Assembly (NCBI GenBank): GCA_007375675.1
Contig: VMEU01000005.1
Location: 1-50,328, forward strand
From: Parcubacteria group bacterium Greene0416_39
GTDB taxonomy: Bacteria > Patescibacteriota > Minisyncoccia > Minisyncoccales > UBA10102
Length of the DNA: 50,328 bases
Reading direction: 5' to 3'
In this document: piece after piece, positions 29,608 through 36,264 of the stretch
Layout of the letters: each line of letters begins with the position of its first letter
How positions within the stretch are numbered: position 1 is the first letter of the stretch
Translations under genes and position numbers: made by a program
Notes under the pieces: model-generated
Told to the model about the DNA's origin: nothing
The model's database searches: none
The model's input: the letters and a program-made list of their open reading frames with translations, nothing else

Positions 29608-32155
29608 GTTCTCCAAAAATCTTGATCTTTCCGTACTCGCCATCATACCCGGGTTCAATGTTCACCTTGCCCTCACGAACCCTCTTGATGCCCTCTGCAA
29701 TTTCAGGAATGGTTGCGCCTTGCAGATCCTGTTGTGTCGCATCCAGAAGCACCGCAAACTCGTTGCCGAAATGCGACACCAGCTTTTCATACTCTTCCTT
29801 CCCCTGTTTGGTGCCCACTCCCTGGTGCAGAGCGTCTGCAATGATTTCTTGCAGAGGAATAAGACTCTTAAAAGGGATTGCGCCTGCGGGTTTACCCTCC
29901 GAAGCCTTGGCGAAGGAGGGCCTGTCTGCTAGCTCTTCCACACGGTTGAGAACCCCGATAACCAAGGGCTTCTTGCACTTGGGGCATATATTGTTATGCT
30001 TTTTCGATTCCACGGGAGACATACTTATGTTGCATACTCTATGCCCGTCGTAGTGATACTTCCCTTCTTCTGGGAAAAACTCAACGGTGTATAAAAACTT
30101 GCTGGGATCCTTTGTTTTTATTGCCTGCATCAACGCAGAATAGCTCACCTCTGTATCGAATACATTCGCCTCTCTCCCGATCTTTTCTAAGCTGTGGCTG
30201 TCCGAGTTTGAGATGAGCGCAATATTGTCTAGTGCAGAAAGCCTCCAGTTCATGGCGGGATCCGAAGAAAGTCCCGTCTCAATGGCATAGATATACTTTG
30301 TGTATTCGTCAAAACATTCTTCCAAAGCATTAAATCCGGACTTTGACCCAAACACAGAGAACCAAGGTGTCCAACAATTATGTACAGTGGCAAATTCAGT
30401 TACATACGAATTATCCTCCTCTACCTCTAAATTGTACACATTGCCCTCATAATTCTCTATCTCGATATCACGGATTGGCAAATAGACATAGTTCTTGTCA
30501 ATCCAACCATGCCGTATTTTTGTTTTATAGTTATATTTCTGGAACTCCGGCATATTGAGTAAGCCATATGTATCTTCAAAAAACGCTAAACGATTTACAG
30601 CAAAAAGATCGTGCTGTGCGTTAATCTTACGACCTTCGATAAAACTATTACCTAGTTCTTGACGCCTCTTTGCTGTATCAATATAAACCGACGGAATAAT
30701 GCCTAACCGTAAGAAAAGAATCTTCATCTGATTCATAAGAATCCTTGAAGAGGTATACCCAGCATCTCCTCTCCACCATCCAAGCAATATCTCTATCTGT
30801 TTTTCTTGTGGGAGCTCAAGTATCCATTGAGGCAACGCCTTTGTGAACGCGCGATGTTCTCTGCTGTTTTGCTCGTAGCAAAAAGAAGAAAAGAAATCTT
30901 TTATTATCTTTGAATAGTAGATTAGTTCAATACCTCCGTCTTTACTCCGTTCTTTACTTGGCGTGAGAGAAAATACGCTACGCATTAAATTGCGTACATC
31001 AGAAAGATATGTTTCTTCATGTTGTGCAAATGTAAATGAAATAAGATCTTTACCCTCACTTCCTTCGGCTAGATAATACCCAATAAGACGGCAAAAAGAG
31101 CTAGAAACCGGAATCATTGAAGAAAATGATTTCGATCTTGTACCTTTCATTGTTACTACGGTACCAGAAAGTGCTCCTGAACTTTGTGATAGAGAAAGCC
31201 CTGCGCCTTGCCCATTGCCTAATATATCATTTATCGATAAGACTTCTTTCTGAAGGTATGGTAGCGTAAGAAAATTTTGCAAAACGATGTGCCCGATGTC
31301 TTTTGTTTGCATAAATCGCGGGTAGAGAAGCACGTCTCCCTTTTCAAGGTTTTCGGCAAGAACCCATGTGGGAGTAAAATTCTCTTTCGTGGCCTTATGC
31401 TTATTACAACAATGACTGCTTCCTAAACAGTTAGGATGGCAAAACCCATGTTGCCACCGACAATGCTTCTGGGTCTTCAGAGCATAGAATGGGTGTTCAG
31501 AGGTCGTGCTCAATCCTTCTCTAAAATAGTAAGGTTTAATGTGATAAAGTTTTCCTTTATACGGACGAGTAAATACTTCGGTAACCTTCTGCCATCTATT
31601 CTTGTGGGTATATACATAATCCCCTTGCTTAATATCTTTTATCGGTTTGAGATTGCCTTGAGTATGAACAATACTCTCTGGAGGCAGACAATGTGCGGGG
31701 ATTACCATGCAGTCGGGAGACGCATCCAAAGCGATCTTCACTACCTCTTTTGCGTCAATGCCAATAATGGGCCTGCCGTCTGCTTTGAGATTGCCAACCC
31801 AGGAAAGTTTTGTGTTTATCTTTTCCACTGCCTCAAATGACGGGGCAAACAAAATGAGATGCACTTTCCTCACCTTTCCTCCCTTGGAATAAATGCAGCT
31901 TATTTCGCTCGTCAAAAGAAACCGAGTTGGAGTTTCCTTGCCCGCCGAAGCGGGTTTCAATTGATACAATCCTTGTTCTGCGGGCTCCAGCTGCTCTTTC
32001 AATTCTTGAAACCAAAGCGGGTGAGTAAAGTCACCCGTGCCCATTACTTTGATGCCTTTTATTTGGGCCCACTTGTCGAGATTCTCCAGGTTCATATCCT
32101 TGGAGGTTGCCCTCGCAAACCTGGAGTGAATGTGAAAATCGCCGACAAACTTCAT
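29567..32155 (-). CDS. EndoQ-like PHP endonuclease interrupted by an intein
   Basis: The 862-aa precursor is a 424-aa extein plus a 438-aa intein. The extein starts with a PHP domain: DFHIHSRFARAT (~6-17), MGTGDFTHP (~38-46), VIPAH|CWTPW (metal site split by the intein) and SNSDSHS. It continues into a Cys-containing zinc module (RVCNISMSP ... NNICPKCKKPLVIGVLNRVEELADRP), the composition of endonuclease Q. EndoQ, known from Thermococcales and some bacteria, nicks DNA 5' of deaminated bases and abasic sites. Older annotations call the family TIGR00375. A palindrome-coded PSFAKASEGK insert lies after ELADR. Operon: VIT-97aa-PD-(D/E)XK-EndoQ-kinase-like. The start is ATG at 32155. Confidence 0.85.
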   Translation of the reverse strand: MKFVGDFHIHSRFARATSKDMNLENLDKWAQIKGIKVMGTGDFTHPLWFQELKEQLEPAEQGLYQLKPASAGKETPTRFLLTSEISCIYSKGGKVRKVHLILFAPSFEAVEKINTKLSWVGNLKADGRPIIGIDAKEVVKIALDASPDCMVIPAHCLPPESIVHTQGNLKPIKDIKQGDYVYTHKNRWQKVTEVFTRPYKGKLYHIKPYYFREGLSTTSEHPFYALKTQKHCRWQHGFCHPNCLGSSHCCNKHKATKENFTPTWVLAENLEKGDVLLYPRFMQTKDIGHIVLQNFLTLPYLQKEVLSINDILGNGQGAGLSLSQSSGALSGTVVTMKGTRSKSFSSMIPVSSSFCRLIGYYLAEGSEGKDLISFTFAQHEETYLSDVRNLMRSVFSLTPSKERSKDGGIELIYYSKIIKDFFSSFCYEQNSREHRAFTKALPQWILELPQEKQIEILLGWWRGDAGYTSSRILMNQMKILFLRLGIIPSVYIDTAKRRQELGNSFIEGRKINAQHDLFAVNRLAFFEDTYGLLNMPEFQKYNYKTKIRHGWIDKNYVYLPIRDIEIENYEGNVYNLEVEEDNSYVTEFATVHNCWTPWFSVFGSKSGFNALEECFDEYTKYIYAIETGLSSDPAMNWRLSALDNIALISNSDSHSLEKIGREANVFDTEVSYSALMQAIKTKDPSKFLYTVEFFPEEGKYHYDGHRVCNISMSPVESKKHNNICPKCKKPLVIGVLNRVEELADRPSFAKASEGKPAGAIPFKSLIPLQEIIADALHQGVGTKQGKEEYEKLVSHFGNEFAVLLDATQQDLQGATIPEIAEGIKRVREGKVNIEPGYDGEYGKIKIFGEHEERSPLPQKTLF
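29895..29920. repeat. Palindrome encoding PSFAKASEGK in EndoQ
   Basis: CCCTCCgaaGCC-tt-GGCgaaGGAGGG, a near-perfect 26-nt palindrome, inserted in frame after the ELADR motif. Confidence 0.75.
30377..31690 (-). mobile_element. Intein with LAGLIDADG homing endonuclease, inside the EndoQ gene
   Basis: The 438-aa element begins with Cys (codon 31690-31688; CLPPESIVHT, block A). Block B is TTSEHP (~62-67), with the Thr-x-x-His pattern. A LAGLIDADG endonuclease is marked by LIGYYLAEG (~202-210) and ILLGWWRGDAG (~301-311). Block F is YNLEVEEDNSYVTE (~419-432), and the end is His-Asn followed by extein Cys (VHN|C), so all splicing residues are present. A Cys/His-rich stretch CRWQHGFCHPNCLGSSHCC (77-95) between blocks B and the endonuclease may bind zinc, which is unusual. 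The insertion point is the PHP metal ligand triplet H|CW, so the host enzyme is inactive until splicing. Confidence 0.9.
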
Positions 32156-32190
32156 ACAATAAATAAAAAATTAAAATCCAATTTGAAAAA

Positions 32191-32931
32191 TCACAGAAGT
32201 ATTTTTTGGGTTGTTTTTCTAGGATAGTTGGTGATTTTTCCAAGCCAGTCTCGGTTATACCATTCCCACACCTCTTTTGCAGAAAGGAACGCTTGAAGGT
32301 CGTGTTCGTGATTCTCAAGTTCCTTAAACTCCACCTGGCCCTGCTGTGGGCCCCACACGTGGTTGCACAAAGGGTTTCCCTCAAGAACCCTGCCCGATTC
32401 ATCGCGCTCTCGCTGTTTTGCAAAACACCCTTGGCATTTTGCGTACTGGTCAATTCTCAAGATCCACCGCGTCTTGCAGAGTTTTGTTCTCTGGGCGCTT
32501 TTGTTGTACGCGTTAACGTAGGCTGCAGTCTGCAAGGCATACTCTTCTCTCATGCCACTGCTCGTTTTTAGGTCAACAAGCCCAAACACGCCATGAACCA
32601 TTCCCGCCACGTCTATGGTCCCGGCATACATATGCTCCTCATCAACAACAAGTCTTTCAACGTCTTCTTTAGGATTCAACACTTCAAACGCCACTGCCCT
32701 CTGCCACTCCAAAAAGGCGTTCAGGGAAGGAAGAATGCGCGGTTCTTGCATATTACTCTCTCCCTGAAGAAGTTTTGCAACAGCTTTGTGAACGAGCGTG
32801 CCCCAGTCAGTCCCCGATTTCCCCCAGAACACATTGTTCTTGGAAACGAATGAGGTAATAGCCGTGACTCTAGGCATCCAAAGGCCTGCAACCTCGTGTC
32901 CGTATTTCTGTTTAAAAAAGTCAACCGTCAT
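32191..32931 (-). CDS. PD-(D/E)XK nuclease family protein (Cas4/RecB-like)
   Basis: The 246-aa protein has the core of the PDDEXK_1 group: a helix with GTLVHKAVAKLL (~43-54), YAGTIDVAGMVHGVFGLVDLKTSS (~102-125, G-x-x-D then D-x-K) and EEYALQTAAYVNAY (~129-142, the Q-x3-Y helix). After the core are C, CxxC (AKCQGCF) and CNH residues that could hold zinc or an Fe-S cluster. Such proteins are DNA exo- or endonucleases in repair or defence. No cas gene is nearby and the direct neighbour is EndoQ, so repair is more likely (inference). The ATG at 32931 is 7 nt after the previous stop. Confidence 0.8.
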   Translation of the reverse strand: MTVDFFKQKYGHEVAGLWMPRVTAITSFVSKNNVFWGKSGTDWGTLVHKAVAKLLQGESNMQEPRILPSLNAFLEWQRAVAFEVLNPKEDVERLVVDEEHMYAGTIDVAGMVHGVFGLVDLKTSSGMREEYALQTAAYVNAYNKSAQRTKLCKTRWILRIDQYAKCQGCFAKQRERDESGRVLEGNPLCNHVWGPQQGQVEFKELENHEHDLQAFLSAKEVWEWYNRDWLGKITNYPRKTTQKILL

Positions 32932-32938
32932 ACAGTAA

Positions 32939-33232
32939 TCACGCGGGTTTCTTCATGAGAATCTTAAACACGCCTTCTAGGAAATCTCCTCCTGCATACC
33001 CTATGATGAGCGCCATGGCTGGGGTGATAGTGTCTGTCCCAAACACAAAGATCCCTGACTCTTTGATTGCAAAAGCCGCGGTTACGCCAACAATGCCCGA
33101 GAGAACCATAGTGGAAAGAAACGAAGGCAACTTAAACTTCACCTCCTTGTATGAGTAGTAGTGCTTTAAAAATCCTACCAAGCCCCTAATCACTCCTCCT
33201 CCAAACCCTGCAATGAGAACTGCTTCGTACAT
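32939..33232 (-). CDS. Small membrane protein of unknown function
   Basis: The 97-aa protein has a hydrophobic N-terminal helix (EAVLIAGFGGGVIRGLVGFL), a basic loop (HYYSYKEVKFKLPS), a second helix (MVLSGIVGVTAAFAI), and a third (ITPAMALIIGYAGGDFLEGVFKIL). I do not recognise a named family; the Gly-rich N-terminus and GYAGGDF end resemble small phage-holin-like or channel-like proteins, which is only a resemblance. It lies 3 nt after the VIT transporter stop and 7 nt before the nuclease start, so it is clearly in the same operon. Confidence 0.7.
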   Translation of the reverse strand: MYEAVLIAGFGGGVIRGLVGFLKHYYSYKEVKFKLPSFLSTMVLSGIVGVTAAFAIKESGIFVFGTDTITPAMALIIGYAGGDFLEGVFKILMKKPA

Positions 33233-33235
33233 AGA

Positions 33236-33796
33236 TTAAAGAATTATGCCAAACATTGTTTTCACTCCCCACCCAACTCCGTAAGCAACGCCAGAAGCTA
33301 ACCCCCCTACCAACAGAATTTCCATGCCTGCTTTGAAGGGGTTGGCTCCTGTCACCAAAGTTCTTGCTGCTCCCACTCCAAAAAAGGTAAGTGCAGCCAG
33401 AATGCCTGAAATCCAGAAGAGCTGGGGCGAAGGTTCTGCTAAAAGATAGGGTATAAGAGGAATGCTTCCTGCAATCACAAACGCTCCAATTGTTGCGAGG
33501 CCGTGCTTCCAAGGGGTTTTGACTGCTGTTCCCAAAGCTTGCGCTCCAGAATTTTGGAGGTGATTCTGGGTGTGCTCGTGCTCGGAGCGTATCGCAAGAA
33601 AATTGGAAGCCCCCATAGAAAATCCGTCTGCAAAAAGGTTTGCGAGCCCAAGGATAATAATTACGCCTTGTGGTAAAAGGGCTCCTGTGGCTCCCGCAAC
33701 CACGGCAAACGTGGTTACCAATCCGTCTGTTGCGCCATACACAAAATCTCCAACGTATGTTTCTTCTTTCTTAAGATTTCCCTGAACGGTTTCCAT
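33236..33796 (-). CDS. VIT1/CCC1-family iron/manganese transporter
   Basis: The 186-aa membrane protein has the CCC1/VIT1 pattern: [29 protein letters not shown] (~9-37, helix 1 with the Asp-Gly metal path) and [27 protein letters not shown] (~45-71), then a short cytosolic region and three more helices ([52 protein letters not shown]). The family moves Fe2+ or Mn2+ out of the cytosol. The ATG at 33796 is chosen because GGGAG lies 6 nt upstream. A large stem-loop leader (33813-33895) precedes it, suggesting RNA-level control. It is the first gene of the EndoQ operon. Confidence 0.9.
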   Translation of the reverse strand: METVQGNLKKEETYVGDFVYGATDGLVTTFAVVAGATGALLPQGVIIILGLANLFADGFSMGASNFLAIRSEHEHTQNHLQNSGAQALGTAVKTPWKHGLATIGAFVIAGSIPLIPYLLAEPSPQLFWISGILAALTFFGVGAARTLVTGANPFKAGMEILLVGGLASGVAYGVGWGVKTMFGIIL

Positions 33797-33812
33797 GCGT
33801 ATCTCCCAGTAT

Positions 33813-33895
33813 ACCCTGTAGTAGAACTTTGGCAATGGTTTTGCTCTACAAAACCATAGAGATGCCGGTGGGCAGCCAAAGTTTCACTACAGGGT
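33813..33895 (-). promoter_or_regulatory. Three-stem structured leader of the VIT/CCC1 gene (riboswitch candidate)
   Basis: In the mRNA, ACCCTGTAGTgaAACTTTGGC (33895-33875) pairs with GCCAAAGTtctACTACAGGGT (33833-33813), about 19 of 21. Inside are TGCC-cacc-GGCA and a perfect ATGGTTTTG-tagag-CAAAACCAT (33857-33835). This makes a three-way junction ending 7 nt before the ribosome site. I cannot match it to the yybP-ykoY (Mn) or NiCo consensus. Confidence 0.55.
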
Positions 33896-33925
33896 GTAGC
33901 AAAAAACCTTGTTGACAACAAATTC

Positions 33926-35065
33926 TTACAACAAAAGCGTTGCTGCTGCGCCTCCTACTAACAAAAGGGCAATGAACAACAAAACAAACGAGGGAACTTT
34001 GATGCTGTATTCTGGCGTTCTGTCTCCTTTGACTTTTGCTTTTTGGAACAGGAGAATAATCAAGATTCCTTCCAGGGCCCCAATCAGACCTCCTACCACA
34101 CTAATAACCTGGATGAATTCTCTTATCCCTAAAAGAAAAAGTGCTAAGGGAGCGCCTACTGCAAGAATTGCTGCTGGCACCGTGGGAACTTTAAAATCGT
34201 GGCGCAGGGAATTCTTAAGATAATTCCCAATAACCAAGAAGGAATCCGCGATCACCACAATCCCTATCGTTGCGCCAAACCACACAATGCCTTTACCCAA
34301 GAACGGTACCAACCCAGAGAAGGCATCTTGGGAAGAAGAGGACCCTGAAACTAAAAGCACGATGACGGTAAACAAAAGAAGAAAAAACCCTGAAACAAGG
34401 GTGGATGCCACAATGACATTATCTAACTTGGTGTTTGCCTTCCTATCTCTGAGAAAACTCATCACCTCTGGGATTGCCTCAAACCCTACCAATGCAAAAA
34501 GCAATACACCAAAAGGCAAGAAGAGGTTTGCAGAACCGGTGAGACCAATAAAAGGAATATTCAAGTTGCCAAGATGTGGCAAGGCAAAAATCACGAGTGC
34601 TGCAATTGCGCCCACAAAAGCAATATTTGTGAAAAACTCAATCTTTGCTATCAACTGTCTTCCGACAAAGACCAAAATAAGCGCAATGATGCTAAATACC
34701 ACTGATACAAAAAGCCCAGAAATGCGGGGAAAATCCTGCAGAATGATCTCTCCAAAGTGTCCAACTAAAATAAGATACGCCAGGAGGGTCCCCACTAAAA
34801 CAAAAAAAAGGGTGATGCTTGCAAAGAACCTACCCCATTTGCCAAGGTAAATTTCAGCATACCCTACCAAGCGGTGCTTCCCCGATGTTCTTAGACAAAC
34901 CTCTCCAAAAAATAGATGCAGCAGGGTGACAACCAAAAGAAGAAGGAGGAAAGAAAAAACAGCAGGAGCTATCCCGCTTATTGTTACAACATAAGGAATG
35001 CCAAAAATGCCGGCACCAACAATAGTCCCCACCATTGTAGAAACAGCTAAGATGAAACTGTTCAT
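33926..35065 (-). CDS. Amino-acid permease (aromatic/tryptophan-tyrosine type)
   Basis: The 379-aa protein has about eleven hydrophobic helices and the APC-superfamily start ILAVSTMVGTIVGAGIFGIPYVV (residues 4-26, with the unwound G-x-G-I-F-G-I-P of helix 1). It also has FGEVCLRTSG after helix 2 and FALVGFEAIPEVMSFLRDR (~195-213, helix 6). The pattern fits the Trp/Tyr permease (HAAAP) family more than basic amino-acid transporters. It imports amino acids with protons, in keeping with incomplete biosynthesis. The start is ATG at 35065. A 75-nt stem-loop region (35079-35153) separates it from the EF-like gene upstream. Confidence 0.88.
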   Translation of the reverse strand: MNSFILAVSTMVGTIVGAGIFGIPYVVTISGIAPAVFSFLLLLLVVTLLHLFFGEVCLRTSGKHRLVGYAEIYLGKWGRFFASITLFFVLVGTLLAYLILVGHFGEIILQDFPRISGLFVSVVFSIIALILVFVGRQLIAKIEFFTNIAFVGAIAALVIFALPHLGNLNIPFIGLTGSANLFLPFGVLLFALVGFEAIPEVMSFLRDRKANTKLDNVIVASTLVSGFFLLLFTVIVLLVSGSSSSQDAFSGLVPFLGKGIVWFGATIGIVVIADSFLVIGNYLKNSLRHDFKVPTVPAAILAVGAPLALFLLGIREFIQVISVVGGLIGALEGILIILLFQKAKVKGDRTPEYSIKVPSFVLLFIALLLVGGAAATLLL

Positions 35066-35078
35066 ATGAGATTAACGA

Positions 35079-35153
35079 AACCCATGGCTTCTTCTGCAGA
35101 CGCGTAGGGCCCCGCCCGCAGGTGGGGTAAAGCGCAAAGAAAAGACATGGGTT
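35079..35153 (-). promoter_or_regulatory. Long imperfect stem-loop before the permease gene
   Basis: AACCCATG (35153-35146) pairs with CATGGGTT (35086-35079). Further TTCTT/AAGAA and CGC/GCG steps and an inner CCCC-acctgcggg-CGGGG hairpin complete it. It starts 3 nt after the EF-like stop and ends 13 nt before the permease ATG, so it may attenuate or process the message. Confidence 0.5.
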
Positions 35154-35156
35154 GAG

Positions 35157-35507
35157 TTATGCAGTCTTGTATACGCGGTATCCTTCCCTTACTTTTTGTT
35201 TTACTTTGAACCCTACGTCTTCTCCTTTCTTTGCCTTTTTCACCTGCTCATGCTCAATCTGCATGGAGTCTATCTGCTGGGTGAAAGACTTGCCGCCTCC
35301 TTCAATGCGAATGGTATCGCCTTGAGAAAGAGTATCCTTAAGAGTTACTGCCGCAACCTTGATCTTGTCGTAGTAGTGGGCAATTTTGCCGATGAGTTTC
35401 TCCTTGGATTTCCCCGCCGAAAGCTTCGCATTCGGGCGGACCCGCCTTAATGCCTTACGGGCTTTAGGCGGGTTTGGTTTTGATTTTTTGACTATTTTCT
35501 TTTTCAT
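35157..35507 (-). CDS. Translation elongation factor-like protein (EF-Tu domain 2 fold)
   Basis: The 116-aa protein has a basic, low-complexity N-terminal tail (residues 1-37, KKKIVKKSKPNPPKARKALRR) partly encoded by GC-rich palindromes. A single beta-barrel follows: IGKIAHYYDKIKVAAVTLKDTLSQGDTIRIEGGGKSFTQQIDSMQIEHEQVKKAKKGEDVGFKV. This is the EF-Tu domain 2-like pattern seen in small proteins often annotated translation elongation factor-like. The GTPase domain is absent. Relatives often accompany U32 peptidases. The role is unknown. It lies between the LOG protein (13 nt) and the permease. Confidence 0.8.
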   Translation of the reverse strand: MKKKIVKKSKPNPPKARKALRRVRPNAKLSAGKSKEKLIGKIAHYYDKIKVAAVTLKDTLSQGDTIRIEGGGKSFTQQIDSMQIEHEQVKKAKKGEDVGFKVKQKVREGYRVYKTA

Positions 35508-35520
35508 AGTATAAAAATAG

Positions 35521-36150
35521 CTATGCTTTCTTTCGACCTTTGGGGGGTACAGTACTGTACCCCCCTTTGCCGTGGTTGTTTTCTTTTTCTTTTTTGATCA
35601 TGTTGATAAGTTCTTGCACCAACACTGTGGGGTCTGCAGCCATAATGACTTTTTTGCGCCCCCGATACCCGTCCTTGAACAAAAAGTCGATTTTGTCCGC
35701 GGTGCCTCCGGTGCCCTCCAGCACGCCAATGGGTTTTTTGTCTTCAAACGCAACGGTGAATTCGTTGAGCGTGCCCATCCTCCCGCAGATGATAATAACG
35801 GCATCTGCAGAACGCGTAAGAATGAGGTTGCGGCCGGCGTACCCTGCCCCCGTGTACACGATCAAATCAAATTCGTTGACGGGCAGACGATACACCTTGA
35901 TGTGTTCTTTTTCCGTGCCTGCAGGAGAAAATCCGATCGAAATTCCCTTAGCATCGTTTGCGCCAACAGCTGCCCAGTAGGGAATACCTGTGGTGGCGCC
36001 CGTGAGCAGCACGGCCCCTTGCTTCACGATTTGTCTTCCCACTTCTTTTGCAATCTCTTTTGCGTTGGGGCTGCAAATGTCCAAAGCGGCAGCGCCCGAC
36101 ACGCAGATTTTGTACTTCCTTATATAATCGCTGGTGCTCTGTTGCTTCAT
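35521..36150 (-). CDS. LOG/SLOG-family Rossmann protein (TIGR00725-like)
   Basis: The 209-aa protein has a Rossmann-like nucleotide-binding fold: ICVSGAAALDICSPNAKEIAKEVGRQIVKQGAVLLTGATTGIP (~15-57), GAGYAGRNLILTRSADAVIIICGRMGTLNEFTVAFEDKKPIGVL (~100-143), where GRMGTLNE stands for the family PGGxGTxxE. Relatives include LOG phosphoribohydrolases and molybdenum-cofactor carrier-like proteins; the first Gly of PGG is not kept, so activity is uncertain. The ATG at 36150 (MKQQSTSDY) is chosen over an upstream in-frame start that overlaps the tRNA. The C-terminal KGGYSTVPPKGRKKA is encoded by a 24-bp perfect palindrome (35542-35565). Confidence 0.8.
   Translation of the reverse strand: MKQQSTSDYIRKYKICVSGAAALDICSPNAKEIAKEVGRQIVKQGAVLLTGATTGIPYWAAVGANDAKGISIGFSPAGTEKEHIKVYRLPVNEFDLIVYTGAGYAGRNLILTRSADAVIIICGRMGTLNEFTVAFEDKKPIGVLEGTGGTADKIDFLFKDGYRGRKKVIMAADPTVLVQELINMIKKEKENNHGKGGYSTVPPKGRKKA
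35542..35565. repeat. 24-bp perfect palindrome at the 3' end of the LOG gene
   Basis: GGGGGGTACAGT-ACTGTACCCCCC has no loop or mismatch. It codes for GGYSTVPP, a tail outside the conserved fold. Confidence 0.9.
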
Positions 36151-36189
36151 GCTAAAATTATACCAGAAAGCGCGAGAAAAACAAAAAAG

Positions 36190-36261
36190 TGTCCCCACCC
36201 TGACTCGAACAGGGATTTCAGCCTTCGGAGGGCTGCGCTCTGTCCATTGAGCTATGGGGAC
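36190..36261 (-). tRNA. tRNA-Arg (anticodon CCG)
   Basis: A 72-nt cloverleaf: acceptor GTCCCCA/TGGGGAC, D-arm GCTC..GAGC, anticodon stem CAGCC/GGCTG with loop CTCCGAA (anticodon CCG, reads CGG), and T-arm CCCTG-TTCGAGT-CAGGG. The discriminator is A, CCA is not encoded and CTTTTTTG follows. It starts 3 nt after the pepA stop, so it is probably cut out of the pepA transcript. Confidence 0.97.
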
Positions 36262-36264
36262 AAG

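Noticed and set aside
32191-32931. Cas4 as a sign of a CRISPR system
   Set aside because: The Cys arrangement differs from Cas4 (no Cys before the catalytic core), there are no arrays or other cas genes, and the context is EndoQ.
33813-33895. Insertion-sequence ends or MITE
   Set aside because: No target-site duplication is visible and the inner hairpins plus position before a ribosome site favour a leader; not fully excluded.
35542-35565. Intrinsic terminator
   Set aside because: No T-run follows on either strand, and the next gene in the operon starts 13 nt after the stop codon.
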